The notes: generated by a model from the letters alone, not told the origin. A stretch of 33,350 nt of DNA from Rhodospirillales bacterium (GCA_003252195.1 QKFK01000186.1:1-33350); one strand, 5' to 3'. Shown: positions 18,280-26,352, counted from the first letter of the stretch. Numbers and translations are program-made.

Positions 18280-20910
18280 ATGGTAAAAAGAATGCTCATC
18301 GATGATACGCATCGTGAAGAGACGCGTGTTGTTGTAATGAATGGTACTAAATTAGAAGATTTTGAAATAGAAACTTCTAGAAGAAAACAACTCAAAGGCA
18401 ATATCTACTTAGCAAAAGTAATCAGAGTAGAACCTTCTTTGCAAGCAGCCTTTGTTGATTATGGCGGAAACCGTCACGGCTTTTTAGCTTTTAGCGAAAT
18501 TCACCCAGATTATTATCAAATCCCAGTATCTGACCGTGAAGCTTTAATGGCAGAAGTAAACCGCATTGCCGAAGAAAATGCTAAAGAATTTGAAGCTGAA
18601 TTTGCAGAAGACGAAGCTCAATCACAAGAAATAACTGCTGAATATACAGAAGTAGAAGCAACCGAAGAGCAGAACGGCATAGAAGCTTCTGAGAATACAG
18701 ATACTGATACTCATGAAGACAACAAAGAAATGGCTTTAGAAGCTAAAGATGATAGCGAAGTTATCACCGAAGAAGCTCCTAAAGAAGAAGTTGTAGAAAG
18801 CGAAGTAACAGAAACATCTGAAGAAACTTCTGAAACAACATCAGAAGATACAATTGCCACAGAAGAAAGCTCTGAAACAGAAGAACCTGTGTCAACAGAA
18901 AGCAACAATGAAGAGCCAAAAGAGCAAAGACGCAAAGAAAGAAATGCTCGCAATATCTTCAGAAGATACAAAATCCAAGAAGTTATTAAAAAGAATCAAA
19001 TCTTGCTCATCCAAATTACCAAAGAAGAACGTGGTAACAAAGGTGCTGCTCTTACTACATATTTATCATTAGCTGGTAGATATTGCGTGTTAATGCCAAA
19101 CAGCCCTAACAGTGGTGGTGTTTCTCGTAAAATCACCAACATGGGCGATAGACGTAAGTTAAAAAGTATTTTATCAGACCTTCCAACAAGTTTGGATATG
19201 TCTATTATTATACGCACAGCTGGTTTAGAGCGTAACAAAGCAGAAATCACAAGAGATTATAACTACTTAATTCGCACATGGAATCAAATTAGAGACACAG
19301 CGTTAAAAGCTACTGCTCCATCATTGATACATGAAGAAGGTAACTTAATTTTACGCGCGATTCGTGATATTTGCGATACAGATATTGATGAAATCCTTGT
19401 TGAAGGTAAAGACGGCTACAAAAACGCTAAAGAATTCATGAAATTGATTACACCTAGCTATGCCCGTAAAGTTAAGGAATATAAAGACAAGAACATGCCT
19501 TTATTCCACCGTTTCCAAGTTGAACTACAATTAGAGAGCTTACATAGCTCTGTTGTTCAGCTAGAATCTGGCGGATATTTGGTAATCAACCCAACCGAAG
19601 CATTAGTTGCAATTGACGTTAACTCAGGCCGTTCAACCAAAGAACGCAACATTGAGGAAACAGCTCTTAATACTAACTTAGAAGCAGCCGATGAAGTTGC
19701 TAGACAATTGCGTCTACGTAATCTTGCTGGTTTAGTGGTGATTGACTTTATTGATATGGAAGAACAATCTCATAACCATGCTGTTGAACGCAGAATGAGA
19801 GAAGCTCTTAAACTTGACCGTTCACGTGTTCAAGTTGGTAAAATCAGTGGCTTTGGCTTAATGGAGCTTTCTCGCCAGAGAATGCACTCAAGCTTCTTAG
19901 AAATGAGCTATCAACTTTGCCCTCACTGTAAAGGTAAAGGATTAATCCGCTCTATCGAAAACAGCGCTATTTATGTTCTTCGTATTATTGAAAGTGAAGG
20001 CATTAGAGATCGCTCAAGCAAAATCAGCATTACAGTTCCAACTGATATTGCTCTTTATATCTTGAACAAGAAACGCGATAGAATTTCTGAGATTGAAGAA
20101 CGTTATGGCTTAAAAGTTATTATTAACGGTAGCGATGAAATGCTCTTTAACACAGATTATCAACTTGAGCGCATCAAAAAAGATAGCGAAAGCGATGAAG
20201 AAATTGTTGTAGTTGAAGAACAAACTGAAGAAAACAACAACTCTAATAATAATCGCAATAGAAACAGAAGAGATAACAGAAACCACAGAGACAATCGTAA
20301 AGAAGCTAGAAAACCAGCTGAAGAAGACGACGAAATAGTTTCTGGAGAAGAACACCAAGAAGAAACTTCTGAGGACGAAGAAAAGAGAGACGATAAAAAG
20401 CGTTCAAGACGTAGAGGCTCTCGTGGAAACAACCGCAGAAGAAAAGATCGCTACAAAAACAGAGAAGAGAGATCTGCAGAAGAATCATCTGAAAATAAAG
20501 ATGAGGCAGAGCACCAACCAGAGCAAAACGAAAATGTTTCTGAAAATGCATCTTCAACTGAAGACAGACAAGAAGTAGCACCTTCTGAAAATTCAGAAAC
20601 ATCTGAAAATGCAGAAAAATCTGAAGGTTCTAACAACAAGCGTAAATTTGACAAGAGACGTGGCAAGAAACGCAAATTTAACGATCGTCGCAAACCTCGT
20701 GATAACAAAGAGCAACCAGCTCGCGAACAAGCAAAACCAGCTGGTGGACAACAAACACAAATTATCACATTGTTTAGCAATCACGTTAAACCAGAAGATA
20801 AAGCATCGTCTCATGCTGAAAAAGCTCCAGCACGCGCAGCAGCAAACGAGGCTGGCGATGACGGCAAAGAAGAAAAGAAAAAAGGATGGCTAAAACGCCT
20901 TCTTGACTAA
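18280..20910 (+). CDS. rne: Ribonuclease E
   Basis: Endoribonuclease that starts mRNA decay and processes rRNA and tRNA; its disordered C-terminus usually scaffolds a degradosome. The 876-aa protein begins with an S1 domain (KGNIYLAKVIRVEPSLQAAF, VDYGGNRHGFLAFSEIHPDY). The domain is interrupted by a Glu/Thr/Ser-rich acidic insertion at about residues 88-213, a feature of alphaproteobacterial RNase E. The RNase E/G core follows, with catalytic aspartates in AIDVNSGRS (about 445) and VVIDFIDME (about 487) and the zinc link CPHCKGKG (about 547). The tail from about 620 alternates Asn/Arg and Glu-rich blocks (RRRGSRGNNRRRKDRYKNR) and ends with a conserved-looking KKKGWLKRLLD. It is divergent from amiC and followed by a strong terminator. 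Confidence 0.96.
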   Translation: MVKRMLIDDTHREETRVVVMNGTKLEDFEIETSRRKQLKGNIYLAKVIRVEPSLQAAFVDYGGNRHGFLAFSEIHPDYYQIPVSDREALMAEVNRIAEENAKEFEAEFAEDEAQSQEITAEYTEVEATEEQNGIEASENTDTDTHEDNKEMALEAKDDSEVITEEAPKEEVVESEVTETSEETSETTSEDTIATEESSETEEPVSTESNNEEPKEQRRKERNARNIFRRYKIQEVIKKNQILLIQITKEERGNKGAALTTYLSLAGRYCVLMPNSPNSGGVSRKITNMGDRRKLKSILSDLPTSLDMSIIIRTAGLERNKAEITRDYNYLIRTWNQIRDTALKATAPSLIHEEGNLILRAIRDICDTDIDEILVEGKDGYKNAKEFMKLITPSYARKVKEYKDKNMPLFHRFQVELQLESLHSSVVQLESGGYLVINPTEALVAIDVNSGRSTKERNIEETALNTNLEAADEVARQLRLRNLAGLVVIDFIDMEEQSHNHAVERRMREALKLDRSRVQVGKISGFGLMELSRQRMHSSFLEMSYQLCPHCKGKGLIRSIENSAIYVLRIIESEGIRDRSSKISITVPTDIALYILNKKRDRISEIEERYGLKVIINGSDEMLFNTDYQLERIKKDSESDEEIVVVEEQTEENNNSNNNRNRNRRDNRNHRDNRKEARKPAEEDDEIVSGEEHQEETSEDEEKRDDKKRSRRRGSRGNNRRRKDRYKNREERSAEESSENKDEAEHQPEQNENVSENASSTEDRQEVAPSENSETSENAEKSEGSNNKRKFDKRRGKKRKFNDRRKPRDNKEQPAREQAKPAGGQQTQIITLFSNHVKPEDKASSHAEKAPARAAANEAGDDGKEEKKKGWLKRLLD

Positions 20911-20916
20911 CCAAAC

Positions 20917-20947
20917 AAAAAGCGGCTTTTAATAAGCCGCTTTTTTT
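20917..20947 (+). terminator. Intrinsic terminator of rne
   Basis: AAAAAGCGGCTT (20917-20928) pairs with AAGCCGCTTTTT (20934-20945) around a TTAAT loop and is followed by T. It begins 7 bp after the stop. Confidence 0.88.
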
Positions 20948-21010
20948 ATGTTTCGAGTTCAACACTACCACTACTAATAAGCTGAAAACATGCAGACAAT
21001 CAACCACAGA

Positions 21011-21131
21011 GGCTCGCGAAGCTAATGGGCCAGCGAACATATCTTCTCAACCGTTAATACCGCCTGCGTAAGCTAGTGGAAGTCTATGTTTTAGACTATT
21101 GTAATGATATGGTTCTAACTTAAGAACCATA
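21011..21131. repeat. Intergenic repeats and tandem hairpins 3' of the ELM1-like gene
   Basis: Two near-identical boxes, GCGAAGCTAATGG and GCGTAAGCTAGTGG, lie about 50 bp apart in a patch richer in G+C than its surroundings. Two perfect hairpins follow: AGTCTA/TAGACT with a 5-nt loop (21081-21097) and TATGGTTCT/AGAACCATA with a 6-nt loop (21108-21131). The last ends 7 bp from the ELM1-like stop but has no T tract. This may be a small dispersed intergenic element or a 3'-end stabiliser. Confidence 0.4.
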
Positions 21132-21138
21132 CAACGCA

Positions 21139-22143
21139 CTAACTTTCACTACTGTTTTTATTTAAGCGAAAAATCAATTCTTCCGCGATTAACTTTGTTT
21201 GATTAAGAGGAGAATGAGACCATTCGTTATCTTCACATGAATTATCGCTTAAATAACGAGCATACCCTAGAGAAACCAATTCCTCGTGTAATTTAGCATG
21301 TTTAGGAGCAACCAAATCTTTAGGAGCATATAAATAAACAGGTCTTGTTGTAGCACATGCCTCACAGCACATAGAGACAGAATCTCCAGTAACAATAATA
21401 TTATCTGCTAATGCTAAATATGCAAAATAAGGATTATCGCCACTGTCACCCCATAAATATTTATAAGAAACATCGCCAATTTTATCTGCTATAATTTTTT
21501 CCTGCTTAGCTCCTGTCCTGCGAGATGAGGTCATTAAAAAACTCCCGCCCTTTTCTTCCTTAATTTTTAGAGCCATAGAAGCTAACTCTTCTGCCATATC
21601 TTCTGTAAACTCTCTATTTTTTGTTGAACCACCTACGATAAGAGCGTGATATGGCTTAGGTAAATGTGATAGCTTTTCTTTCCACTTGCCTGTTTCTTCA
21701 TCTAATTTTACCGTTGTAATTCTATTAGGCGCACCAATTAAGCGCATTATATTGGGTTTATCTTTAACCTTCGTGTCATGAGAAGGAAGTGCTATTAAAT
21801 CACAATCTTTTGCAGAAGCATCTCCTGGGTACATAATTTGGAGAATAAAGCTTCTACCTCCTGACATTTTTTTTATGTAGCCAGCAATAGGAGCAGAACG
21901 CCTACCTGCAGATATGATAATTTTAGGAAATGAGTTGCTAATATCGTCTGAGCTAGATTTATCCATACCTATTAAAGTATTTTGCCTAAATAAGTTAGGT
22001 AACTTAACAAATGAATTATACCTAATCTTTTTTACCTCGTAAGAATATTGAGCCGATAAAAACTCAGCTATTCCTAGAGCTTGACTAACATTCCCTGCTC
22101 TATCATCAGACAGAACCCATATATCAGCAATATTCTGTAACAT
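21139..22143 (-). CDS. ELM1-family protein (mitochondrial fission ELM1-like)
   Basis: The 334-aa protein matches the bacterial relatives of plant ELM1, a family largely confined to alphaproteobacteria and plants and sometimes labelled a predicted nucleoside-diphosphate-sugar epimerase. Visible family segments are VLSDDRAGNVSQALGIAEFL at the N-terminus, ISAGRRSAPIAGYIKK, ALPSHD, ALIVGGSTKNREF, MTSSRRTG and VTGDSVSMCCEAC near the C-terminus. Its biochemical role in bacteria is unknown to me; a sugar-nucleotide-linked envelope function is inference from the fold. No signal peptide is visible, so it is probably cytoplasmic or peripheral. The ATG at 22143 has a good AAGGAA element. It is divergent from the small exported protein at 22224. 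Confidence 0.88.
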   Translation of the reverse strand: MLQNIADIWVLSDDRAGNVSQALGIAEFLSAQYSYEVKKIRYNSFVKLPNLFRQNTLIGMDKSSSDDISNSFPKIIISAGRRSAPIAGYIKKMSGGRSFILQIMYPGDASAKDCDLIALPSHDTKVKDKPNIMRLIGAPNRITTVKLDEETGKWKEKLSHLPKPYHALIVGGSTKNREFTEDMAEELASMALKIKEEKGGSFLMTSSRRTGAKQEKIIADKIGDVSYKYLWGDSGDNPYFAYLALADNIIVTGDSVSMCCEACATTRPVYLYAPKDLVAPKHAKLHEELVSLGYARYLSDNSCEDNEWSHSPLNQTKLIAEELIFRLNKNSSES

Positions 22144-22162
22144 TATAATTTCCTTAAATCAT

Positions 22163-22190
22163 TTAACAAATTATCTAACAATGCTATAAT
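22163..22190 (+). promoter_or_regulatory. Promoter with extended -10 for the gene at 22224
   Basis: TTAACA (22163-22168), a 16-bp spacer and a perfect TATAAT (22185-22190) preceded by TGC. Transcription would start near 22197, giving a leader of about 27 nt. Confidence 0.55.
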
Positions 22191-22223
22191 TAACCAAATT
22201 GTTTGTGAATGAAAGGTATAAAT

Positions 22224-22577
22224 ATGTTATCCGTAAAAAAAGTAACATGTCTTTTAATTATCTCGTGTTTGTTTGTGATGTCTAGCAATGCTAACGTATA
22301 TGCACAAACAGCTAATCAAGAGAAAAGTTTTAAAGTAACTAAGTCCGTACCAGACTGGTTTAAGGACTTTAGAATGACATATCTTTTAATGCAAAAAAGA
22401 ATGCAAAAACCTGAATATCAAGAATATATAAACACCCTTCAAACTGACCGAAAATTCCAAAAAGATTTAGCAAAAAACATGGAAGAGGTTGGTGTTGAAA
22501 AGTCAGATAGCTCTTTTGATAAACAGAATGATAAAAAGCTTGAGATCATTAGCAGACAGTATCTGTCAATATATTAA
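22224..22577 (+). CDS. Small exported protein of unknown function
   Basis: Not recognised. The 117-aa product starts at ATG 22224, chosen over ATG 22209 because AAAGG lies 7 nt upstream of it. Residues 1-27 form a clear Sec signal peptide (SVKK, a Leu/Ile/Val core, cleavage after NVYA or YAQ). The mature part of about 90 residues is charged and probably helical, rich in Lys, Gln and Asp, with KSVPDWFKDFRMTYLLMQKR as its most distinctive segment. There is no lipobox and no cysteine in the mature part. It would be a small soluble periplasmic protein. A strong promoter lies just upstream, and no terminator is evident in the next 200 bp. Confidence 0.7.
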   Translation: MLSVKKVTCLLIISCLFVMSSNANVYAQTANQEKSFKVTKSVPDWFKDFRMTYLLMQKRMQKPEYQEYINTLQTDRKFQKDLAKNMEEVGVEKSDSSFDKQNDKKLEIISRQYLSIY

Positions 22578-22727
22578 CCCTAGCATTCAGAAAGTAGCAT
22601 TATTTAGCATGCAGACCTACAAAATATCACTATATGTAGTATAAACCATACAACACATAGACTAAAGTATTGTTTATTTACACATAGTGTTTATGTTAGT
22701 ATTTGCTTTACTAATTTGCAGGATAAT

Positions 22728-22743
22728 AACGAATTATTTCGTT
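22728..22743. promoter_or_regulatory. Inverted repeat before the gene at 22790 (possible operator)
   Basis: AACGAA and TTCGTT flank a TTAT spacer in the 212-bp gap, 46 bp before the start codon. A TATAAT-like sequence at 22758-22763 lies just downstream, but no well-spaced -35 is seen. Confidence 0.3.
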
Positions 22744-22789
22744 GATATACATTGGTATATAATTATAAAACTTAGTCAACGGGTGTGAA

Positions 22790-23188
22790 ATGGGCGACAA
22801 ACCAAATGGCTTTGATCAGTTACGTAGAATTTTTAAAATTCATCAGTACAGAAGCAAAGTGATTGCAGAAAAGAAAATGAAAGAAGAAGTTGAGCAAATG
22901 CGACTTCATTCTAATATTGTGCCTACAGCAGTAGCAGAAATGCCTTCCGCAATTATGCCTCATGATATTTCTGCTCTAGTACAAGATCATTTGGCAGAAA
23001 CCACCCGGCTTAATCTTGTTACTATGAATAATAATCTCTACAACCAACCTCCCCAATTATACACACCACCTAACGAAGCTCCTCAAATTTATACACCTAC
23101 AGTTAGTAGCAACCAAAACAATCGCCATAACCCTGTTGCTCCAACCGAATATTACTCACCAGCCATCACAAAAATTTCTCGCGATTAA
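22790..23188 (+). CDS. Proline-rich protein of unknown function
   Basis: Not recognised. The 132-aa product has a basic, probably helical N-terminal 40 residues (QLRRIFKIHQYRSKVIAEKK). A middle segment contains DISALVQDHLAETTRLNLVT. The C-terminal third is low in complexity and rich in Pro, Asn and Tyr, with a repeated PPQLYTPP / APQIYTP element. There is no signal peptide or membrane segment, so it is predicted cytoplasmic, perhaps an adaptor or a disordered partner. The ATG at 22790 follows a weak GGGTG element. It lies 74 bp upstream of hemA with a weak A/T-rich terminator between, so linkage to heme synthesis is uncertain. Confidence 0.6.
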   Translation: MGDKPNGFDQLRRIFKIHQYRSKVIAEKKMKEEVEQMRLHSNIVPTAVAEMPSAIMPHDISALVQDHLAETTRLNLVTMNNNLYNQPPQLYTPPNEAPQIYTPTVSSNQNNRHNPVAPTEYYSPAITKISRD

Positions 23189-23192
23189 TTTC

Positions 23193-23219
23193 AAATTTGC
23201 CATTACAAATTTTGTTTTT
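23193..23219 (+). terminator. Weak terminator after the proline-rich gene
   Basis: AAATTTG (23193-23199) pairs with CAAATTT (23206-23212) around a 6-nt loop, followed by TGTTTTT. The stem is almost all A/T, so it may leak into hemA. Confidence 0.42.
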
Positions 23220-23262
23220 AATCATATATTAGCGTGAGCATATGGTATAGAGGACGTGAATT

Positions 23263-24468
23263 ATGGATTATTCTTTGTTTTTCAAACAATCCCTAGAGGA
23301 AATAAAACAAAACGGAAATTATAGAGAATTTGCACATATCAAAAGAGAAGTTGGTCAATTACCAAAAGCAAAAATTTTTAGAAACAACCAATGGTCAGAT
23401 ATAACCATATGGTGCTCAAATGATTACCTTGGCATGGGTCATAACAACCAAGTTATCAAGGCTTTTAACCACGCGGCCTCAGAATCTGGCACCGGCGCAG
23501 GCGGAACCCGCAACATCTCTGGCAACAACCACTACCATATAGAGTTAGAAAAAGAATTATCATCTTGGTATAAAAAAGACTCTGCTCTTCTTTTTACATC
23601 TGGTTATGTGGCTAATTTAACAGCCCTTGCAACCCTAGGATCAAAGCTTCCCAATTGTGTTATTTTATCAGATGAGCTAAATCATAATTCTATGATTGCA
23701 GGTATAAAGTATTCAAAAGCTGAAAAAATTATATTTAAACATAATGACTTGAGTGATTTAGAAGAAAAACTCCGCACTCAACCGATAAACCGTCCAAAAA
23801 TTGTAGCCTTTGAATCTGTTTATTCAATGTCAGCTGATATTGCACCCATAAAAGAAATTTGTGAGTTAGCAAAAAAATATAATGCCCTCACATATTTAGA
23901 TGAAGTCCACGCTGTTGGAATGTATGGAACAACAGGCTCTGGAGTTGCAGAAAAGGTAAATTGCCTAGATATGGTTGATGTAATTCAAGGCACATTAGGC
24001 AAGGCAATTGGTGTAATTGGTGGATATATCACAGCAAAATCAGAATTAGTAGATTTTATCAGAAGCTTTGGGCAAGGATTTATTTTTACCACCTCATTAC
24101 CTCCTGCAATAGCAGCTGCGGCGACTACTAGCATTAGGATATTAAAAGAATCTAGCAATTTGCGTATCAAGCACCAACAAAACGCATCTTACCTAAAATC
24201 ACTACTTAAAAAGAACAATATTTCATATATAGATGAAGCTAGTCATATTGTCCCTGTAATGATTGGGGATAGTGTTTTATGCAAACAAACAAGTGATATG
24301 TTACTTGATACATATGGAATATACGTTCAACCTATAAATTATCCTACTGTTGCTAAAGGAACAGAAAGGCTACGCTTCACACCCTCTCCATATCACACCA
24401 AAGAAGATATGGATTATCTAATCTCAGCTATAAAAGCCACTTTGAACGAATATAAAATAGCTTCGTAA
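23263..24468 (+). CDS. hemA: 5-aminolevulinate synthase (C4 pathway)
   Basis: A PLP enzyme that condenses glycine with succinyl-CoA to 5-aminolevulinate, the first step of heme synthesis in alphaproteobacteria and mitochondria. The 401-aa length is right. Features include the N-terminal ALAS pattern with REFAHIKREVGQLPKA, the glycine-rich GTGAGGTRNISGNNHYH, ELNHNSMIAGI, the PLP-contacting aspartate in YLDEVHAVGMYG (D213), and the Schiff-base lysine in QGTLGKAIGVIGGY (K247). The N-terminal pattern and the THxxRISG-like substrate loop separate it from the related KBL and BioF enzymes. The ATG at 23263 has AGGA 8 nt upstream. No other heme gene is nearby. Confidence 0.95.
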   Translation: MDYSLFFKQSLEEIKQNGNYREFAHIKREVGQLPKAKIFRNNQWSDITIWCSNDYLGMGHNNQVIKAFNHAASESGTGAGGTRNISGNNHYHIELEKELSSWYKKDSALLFTSGYVANLTALATLGSKLPNCVILSDELNHNSMIAGIKYSKAEKIIFKHNDLSDLEEKLRTQPINRPKIVAFESVYSMSADIAPIKEICELAKKYNALTYLDEVHAVGMYGTTGSGVAEKVNCLDMVDVIQGTLGKAIGVIGGYITAKSELVDFIRSFGQGFIFTTSLPPAIAAAATTSIRILKESSNLRIKHQQNASYLKSLLKKNNISYIDEASHIVPVMIGDSVLCKQTSDMLLDTYGIYVQPINYPTVAKGTERLRFTPSPYHTKEDMDYLISAIKATLNEYKIAS

Positions 24469-24500
24469 TAAATTGACACATTTGTTTACTTTATTTTTTT

Positions 24501-24539
24501 CATTTTATTCATTGACAAACGAATAAAAATGCATAAATT
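24501..24539 (+). promoter_or_regulatory. Promoter with inverted repeat around the -35 (unknown-gene cluster)
   Basis: A perfect TTGACA (24512-24517) is spaced 16 bp from TAAATT (24534-24539). The -35 lies in the loop of an inverted repeat, CATTTTATTC (24501-24510) with GAATAAAAATG (24521-24531), with one extra A in the right arm. Transcription would begin near 24546. Confidence 0.45.
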
Positions 24540-24590
24540 GTGGGGCAGAAACAAAAGATAAAAGTAGTATGCATAACAAAAGAGGAAAAT

Positions 24591-24839
24591 ATGCATAAGG
24601 AATGTAAGTTAACAAGCACAAGAGCTATTCAGCGAAAAAGTTTTATAAAAACTTATTTAGCATCATTCTTTTTGTATGGTGCTTTGTATGGTGCAAATGT
24701 ATCGGAAGCATATGCTTCATCACAAAAAAACAGGAATATATCAACAGCCCTAGTAGGCTGTTTTTTTATGCCTTTTTTTCAAACAAACAAAAACAACCAA
24801 AAAATAATAAAAAAATACCAAACTACGAGGGAAATATAA
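24591..24839 (+). CDS. Short signal-peptide ORF with an internal terminator (leader or gene remnant)
   Basis: Not recognised. The start at ATG 24591 is supported by AGAGGA just upstream; a GTG at 24540 is unlikely because it lies at the predicted -10. The 82-aa reading begins with a basic stretch, a hydrophobic core (KTYLASFFLYGALYGANV) and a likely cleavage site after SEAYA. It is thus an exported-protein start followed by only about 40 residues. A complete intrinsic terminator (24743-24767) lies inside the frame, so the last 30 codons are probably not functional. One A fewer in the A7 run at 24724-24730 would give a stop inside the terminator loop, as for a normal gene end. It ends 1 nt before the next gene. 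It may be a remnant, a leader peptide, or a gene with a sequencing indel. Confidence 0.4.
   Translation: MHKECKLTSTRAIQRKSFIKTYLASFFLYGALYGANVSEAYASSQKNRNISTALVGCFFMPFFQTNKNNQKIIKKYQTTREI
24743..24767 (+). terminator. Intrinsic terminator inside the leader of the gene at 24841
   Basis: AACAGCC (24743-24749) and GGCTGTT (24756-24762) flank a CTAGTA loop and lead into seven T. It lies about 200 nt after the predicted transcription start and about 75 nt before the next gene, so it either ends the short ORF or acts as an attenuator. Confidence 0.75.
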
Positions 24840-24840
24840 C

Positions 24841-25761
24841 ATGGAAATAGATTCCAGAAAAAATGACTTGCGCCTAAAACTAGCAAACGATGCCATAAAG
24901 GCAATTGCATTATCTCCAACAGGAAAAGCTTTACTAAATGAACTTCCAAATGGAACAATAAAAAAAATAAAAGACACTGGAGTTTACAAAAGAAATGGAT
25001 CCTTAGATTGGCTTCCAGAAGAATACAGAGTTCCAGATGAAGGCATTCTAGAGCTAATTGAAAATATTGTTGATGATATAAGCCTAGAGCGCAATCCAGA
25101 GCTACTTGAACATAAAAAGCCAAACAACCAGTATTCTTTGCATACATCATTAGTCGCCAGAAGGATCAACCAATCTATAAACAAAACTATAATTAACAAA
25201 ATTGCCAATGAGATTAGCCACAATGGGCATAATTTATATCACTACGACACTTTCATTTCAGACAACAAGAATAAAAATAAAAACAAAAATGACACCGAAA
25301 TTTTCAAATCCTATTTTGAAGATGATAAAATGTATCATTGGTCTGACTTTGGATTATTAGGAACATATAAAAGTGTTTGTGGCAGATTAGAACAACATAA
25401 AAAACACTGTGTTAATAACGATATAAACACTGAAAATGACGTTAAATATTCTAACCTCAATAGGTTTTTAGATAACGCTCTTGCCCCATTCTCTGAAAAA
25501 GACCTAAAAGAGAATTTTGCATCATTAACATGGAGTGGAATCATTAATGTTCCATACCATAGAGAGCAAATTATGCAGAATGCAGCTTCAGTTCCTGAGC
25601 TAATGTCATTAAAAAAAATGATAAAAGCAACTAAACAGATGGAGTTTAAAAAAGAAGCGAAAGAACAAGAGGTTAGCACTAAAAAACCTGAAGAGAATAA
25701 AGACAAAAAGAAGCTAAAATTACCTTTCTCAATCTTTGCAAAGCAACAATACAATAGATAA
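24841..25761 (+). CDS. Unknown 306-aa protein, distant relative of the protein at 26396
   Basis: Not recognised. The ATG at 24841 has GAGGG 9 nt upstream. The product is charged, mostly helical and soluble, with no signal peptide or membrane segment. Its N-terminal 65 residues contain SPTGKALLNELP followed by YKRNGSLDWLPEEYR. The protein at 26396 has ETGATFLLECL followed by LKRNGTTNGWSPKE, suggesting a shared N-terminal module with motif KRNG-x(3-4)-W-x-P-x-E. A low-complexity Asn/Lys run (DNKNKNKNKND, about residues 141-151) separates it from a second region with the segment MYHWSDFGLLGTY. The C-terminus is Lys/Glu-rich (about 265-295) and ends LPFSIFAKQQYNR. Possibilities include a secreted effector or a cytoplasmic regulator; neither is shown. 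Confidence 0.75.
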   Translation: MEIDSRKNDLRLKLANDAIKAIALSPTGKALLNELPNGTIKKIKDTGVYKRNGSLDWLPEEYRVPDEGILELIENIVDDISLERNPELLEHKKPNNQYSLHTSLVARRINQSINKTIINKIANEISHNGHNLYHYDTFISDNKNKNKNKNDTEIFKSYFEDDKMYHWSDFGLLGTYKSVCGRLEQHKKHCVNNDINTENDVKYSNLNRFLDNALAPFSEKDLKENFASLTWSGIINVPYHREQIMQNAASVPELMSLKKMIKATKQMEFKKEAKEQEVSTKKPEENKDKKKLKLPFSIFAKQQYNR

Positions 25762-25833
25762 ACCTACTGTGTTGTGCTAGAATGTATCTCTTGGGAATTT
25801 ATGAGCAGTAATTAATAAAAATGGAGGGGTAAT

Positions 25834-26139
25834 ATGAGTAAAAAAACCTATGCCTTAGCTATTATTGCGTTATTAACTGCCTGCGCCTCAGATCCAGAAG
25901 TTATTGTAAAAAACGAGCCAATTGACTTAAAACCTGCTGTTGAGCCATTGCCTCAGCCTTATGTGCAAACTGTTATATCAAACACAATTGGGGTTGTTTA
26001 TGAATATGACAATATGAGTCTGCAAGAAATAGCCGATAAAGCAACTATGTATTGTGCTGGAGAAGGCAAAAAAACCTTTATTAAATTTACTTCGGTTCTA
26101 AAAAATGGACATCAAACTGCAAGCTTTGTATGCGAATAA
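25834..26139 (+). CDS. Small lipoprotein of unknown function
   Basis: The 101-aa product has a textbook lipoprotein signal: SKK, a hydrophobic core (TYALAIIALL) and the lipobox LTAC with the lipidated Cys at residue 17. The mature part starts ASDPEV, has a Pro-rich linker (PLPQPYVQT) and ends in a compact domain of about 50 residues with two cysteines, MYCAGEGK and ASFVCE. It would be anchored in the inner or outer membrane, facing the periplasm. GGAGGGG just before ATG 25834 is one of the strongest ribosome binding sites in the window. It lies between the two related unknown genes, 72 bp after the first, and is closed by its own terminator. A TGCTAGAAT extended -10 near 25776-25784 may give it its own promoter. 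Confidence 0.75.
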   Translation: MSKKTYALAIIALLTACASDPEVIVKNEPIDLKPAVEPLPQPYVQTVISNTIGVVYEYDNMSLQEIADKATMYCAGEGKKTFIKFTSVLKNGHQTASFVCE

Positions 26140-26160
26140 ACTGAGCAATAAAACAAAACA

Positions 26161-26190
26161 AACCGCACTATAACAATGGTGCGGTTTTCT
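26161..26190 (+). terminator. Intrinsic terminator of the lipoprotein gene
   Basis: AACCGCAC (26161-26168) pairs with GTGCGGTT (26179-26186) around a 10-nt loop, followed by TTCT. It sits 21 bp after the stop. Confidence 0.8.
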
Positions 26191-26313
26191 ACAATATTGT
26201 ATAGTTTATTTAATATTCTTACTTAAACTTTGTTATATGAACAATTATAATAATATATACTCATTCACAATATTATTATCCCCATCACAGCAAACAACAG
26301 CCTCACAATATGG

Positions 26314-26352
26314 ACAAAAAGATTGACAAAAGTAACTTTTTGTAGTTTTATA
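26314..26352 (+). promoter_or_regulatory. Promoter with inverted repeat around the -35 (gene at 26396)
   Basis: A perfect TTGACA (26323-26328) lies in the loop of a perfect 8-bp inverted repeat, ACAAAAAG (26314-26321) with CTTTTTGT (26336-26343). An 18-bp spacer leads to TTTATA (26347-26352). The layout matches the promoter at 24501. A further perfect 12-bp palindrome, TACAATATTGTA, lies upstream at 26190-26201. Confidence 0.45.

Noticed and set aside
20110..20814. Several Ser/Leu/Phe-rich minus-strand frames over the rne tail
   Set aside because: They are complements of the Glu/Arg/Asn-rich disordered tail, with no start signals of their own.
24540..24590. GTG start 17 codons upstream of the mini-ORF
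   Set aside because: It coincides with the predicted -10 region and has no ribosome binding site, whereas ATG 24591 has AGAGGA.
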